6,096 bases of DNA from JBBIVP01 sp037439705 [NCBI: bacterium] (lineage in GTDB: Bacteria; JBBIVP01): positions 1 to 6,096 of the forward strand of contig JBBIVP010000128.1 of the NCBI GenBank assembly GCA_037439705.1. The letters are read 5' to 3'. A program made the translations under genes and the position numbers. Below are positions 4,392 through 6,096 of the stretch, piece by piece (within the stretch, counting starts at the first letter, position 1; each line of letters opens with the position of its first letter). The notes below the pieces were generated by a model, which worked only from the letters and a program-made list of their open reading frames with translations, had not been told where the DNA came from and searched no databases.

Positions 4392-6096
4392 AGTAATAAG
4401 GGCAATAATAAACGGAAAAGAGGTAAAGGCAAAGAAAGGACAGACCATTCTTGAGGTTGCAAGGGAGGAAGGGATATACATTCCAACGCTTTGCACTCAC
4501 AAACTCTTAAGTCCTTATGGTGCATGCAGGGTATGCGTTGTTGAGATTGAGGGTTCTGGGAGGCTTTTTACCTCCTGCAATACAGAACTTGTTGACGGTA
4601 TAGTTGTAAAAACCGATACGGAAAGGGTAAAAAATGCGAGAAGGGCAATTATAGAATTCATGCTTTCAGAACATCCATCTGCCTGCCTTCTTTGTCCATA
4701 TCAAGAGGAGTGTTATGAGATTCAACAGTGCAATGTAAAACTGGGAACGGTTGTGGGATGCAGGTTCTGTGCAAGAGATGGAATATGTGAGCTACAGAAG
4801 GTTGTGAGGGAACTTGGGATAAAGGAGATTTCCTTACCCTCCATATACAGGGGGATTCCGGTTGAAAATGATGACCCATTTTTTGAAAGGGATTATAATC
4901 TCTGCATTCTTTGTGGAAGGTGTGTTAGAATATGTCAGGAAGTAAGAATGACCGGAACCCTTTCATTTTTGAGAAGGGGACCCAGCACAAAGGTTGGGAC
5001 ACTGTTTGACCTCCCCCATTTAGAGGCAGGATGTGAATTCTGCGGTTCCTGTGTTGATGTGTGTCCAACTGGTGCTCTTGTGGAGAGGACGAGAAAGTGG
5101 AAAGGGGTTCCTGAAGAAAGGATTGAAAATATCTGTCCCTTCTGTTCCTTCAATTGTGACATCATTATGGATGTAAAGAAAAAGGAGGTTTTCGCAGTTT
5201 CTTCAACTGAGAATGGGCTTCTATGTTCAAGCGGTAAGTTCGGAACAGCAGGAATGCTTCTTTCTGGAGAAAGGGCAAAATCTCCTTTCATAAAAGATAA
5301 AGGAGAGGTTTCCTGGGATGAGGCTTTATCCTATGCAACTGAAATTTTAAACTCTCATAAAGAGGATGAAATAGGAATTGTTCTATCACCATATTTAACA
5401 AATGAAACAATTCTATCAGCCCTTTCCTTTGCGGAATCCTTAAAAATATCAAAAATCACATCTCCTTCTTTGAAATGGGAAAGTTCAATTTATTCTGAGC
5501 TCTTGCCAAAGAAAAGACCAAGAATCTCCTCTTACAATCTTTTATTGGTTACTACCGAACTTCCAGCACCTATTGAAATAGAGGTAAAGCATGTTTCAGC
5601 CAATGGTGGAGATGTATATGAATTCAATCCATCGGATACATTTCTTACAAGACATGTGAACTCTTTCAGATGTATTCCAGAACCTTCTCTCGTTCTATTG
5701 ACACTTTTTAAAGTTGAAAAGAATAGAAGTGGAAGAAAAGTTAACGAGGAAGTAGAGAAAATTCTTGAAAAGTTTGATATTAAAACCCTGTTGAATCTAT
5801 GCGGAATTTCTGAAAAAGAGGTGGAAGAGTTGAGTGATAGAATAGAAGGGGCTAAAAATAAAGCCTTCATTTATGAATTTCGTTCAATCCATCCGGTTCT
5901 GGTGAAAGAATTTTCATCTGTTTTTTCCATTGTTCCTATTCCCATTATGAAAGACGGAAATGAAAGGGGTATACTTGATATGGCAGAAGAGATGATATCT
6001 TACGATGCTTTCCTTTCTGATGAAAAAATAAAGGTGGTTTATTCCATCGGGGTTCCATTTGCAGGAAATGGAAAAATTACAATCCTTCAGGACCCG
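4384..6096 (+). CDS. nuoG: Composite NuoG/formate-dehydrogenase-alpha-like Fe-S subunit, 5' 571 codons
   Basis: The frame stays open from GTG 4384 to the right edge, giving 571 residues. Domains in order: a plant-type [2Fe-2S] ferredoxin (Cys37, Cys48, Cys51, Cys65); a His-Cys [4Fe-4S] site His97-x3-Cys101-x2-Cys104-x5-Cys110; a second Cys motif Cys126-x2-Cys129-x5-Cys135 followed by ELQ, with Cys116 between; a 2[4Fe-4S] ferredoxin (Cys174, 177, 180, 184 and Cys217, 220, 223, 227); and a molybdopterin-oxidoreductase [4Fe-4S] domain (Cys251-x2-Cys254-x3-Cys258-x22-Cys281) leading into a molybdopterin-binding-like fold. After Cys281 the formate-dehydrogenase Lys is Ser283, and no active-site Cys/Sec context is visible in the next 290 residues, so this part may be non-catalytic as in NuoG. 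It probably collects electrons from the NuoF-like subunit. It could alternatively belong to an NAD-linked formate dehydrogenase or hydrogenase; downstream genes would decide. It overlaps the NuoF-like gene by 8 nt. Confidence 0.9.
   Translation, partial: MPEVIRAIINGKEVKAKKGQTILEVAREEGIYIPTLCTHKLLSPYGACRVCVVEIEGSGRLFTSCNTELVDGIVVKTDTERVKNARRAIIEFMLSEHPSACLLCPYQEECYEIQQCNVKLGTVVGCRFCARDGICELQKVVRELGIKEISLPSIYRGIPVENDDPFFERDYNLCILCGRCVRICQEVRMTGTLSFLRRGPSTKVGTLFDLPHLEAGCEFCGSCVDVCPTGALVERTRKWKGVPEERIENICPFCSFNCDIIMDVKKKEVFAVSSTENGLLCSSGKFGTAGMLLSGERAKSPFIKDKGEVSWDEALSYATEILNSHKEDEIGIVLSPYLTNETILSALSFAESLKISKITSPSLKWESSIYSELLPKKRPRISSYNLLLVTTELPAPIEIEVKHVSANGGDVYEFNPSDTFLTRHVNSFRCIPEPSLVLLTLFKVEKNRSGRKVNEEVEKILEKFDIKTLLNLCGISEKEVEELSDRIEGAKNKAFIYEFRSIHPVLVKEFSSVFSIVPIPIMKDGNERGILDMAEEMISYDAFLSDEKIKVVYSIGVPFAGNGKITILQDP

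Noticed and set aside
4182-5870. Several minus-strand frames of 69-118 codons
   Set aside because: All are shadows of the NuoF-like and NuoG-like genes, whose Fe-S motifs are continuous in the plus-strand frames.
4384-6096. [FeFe]-hydrogenase catalytic subunit (HydA)
   Set aside because: The N-terminal Fe-S domains are similar, but the region after the ferredoxin domain follows the molybdopterin-type Cys pattern and no H-cluster motif is present in the visible part.

Overview
The window looks like chromosomal DNA from an AT-rich bacterium. Arg is mostly AGA/AGG and Ile ATA is frequent, a codon habit common in thermophilic or anaerobic lineages. Bacterial origin is supported by a Fis/NtrC-type helix-turn-helix, sigma70-like promoter hexamers and clear Shine-Dalgarno sites. 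I cannot name the phylum. It contains no rRNA, tRNA, CRISPR array or insertion sequence that I could recognise, and it is gene-dense with no gene-free stretch over 300 bases.

Left part, minus strand (1-991): a two-gene thiamine unit, thiE (thiamine-phosphate synthase) overlapping thiD (HMP/HMP-P kinase, running off the left edge). A near-consensus promoter (TTGATA, 17-bp spacer, TATAAT) ends six bases before a GTG codon, so thiE is probably translated from a leaderless mRNA. The gap at 992-1133 also holds an 8-bp inverted repeat and a dubious short ORF split by a stop.

Middle, minus strand (1134-2002): a two-gene unit with a 52-residue LysW-like zinc-ribbon protein (missed by ordinary length cut-offs) and, 8 bases on, a 233-residue regulator. 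The regulator has a degenerate receiver domain and a C-terminal Fis-type helix-turn-helix but no AAA+ domain. The zinc-ribbon gene has the same promoter geometry as thiE (TTGAAA, 17, TAAAAT, then six bases to ATG).

Right part, plus strand (2141-6096): divergently transcribed from that unit across a 138-bp intergenic region, three tightly overlapping genes encode an iron-sulfur flavoprotein NADH module. They are a NuoE/HymA-type [2Fe-2S] subunit, a NuoF/HydB-type FMN subunit with extra N- and C-terminal Fe-S domains, and a composite NuoG/FdhA-like subunit cut by the right edge. The HydB-like architecture suggests a soluble, possibly electron-bifurcating NAD(H)/ferredoxin complex and not the plain NADH module of complex I. 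The third subunit has a [2Fe-2S] ferredoxin domain, an expanded His-Cys region with two Cys motifs, a 2[4Fe-4S] ferredoxin and a molybdopterin-type [4Fe-4S] domain. The visible molybdopterin part lacks the usual Lys after the cluster and no active-site Cys/Sec is evident, so it may be an electron conduit only. The divergent regulator is a natural candidate to control this operon, but that is inferred from position alone.
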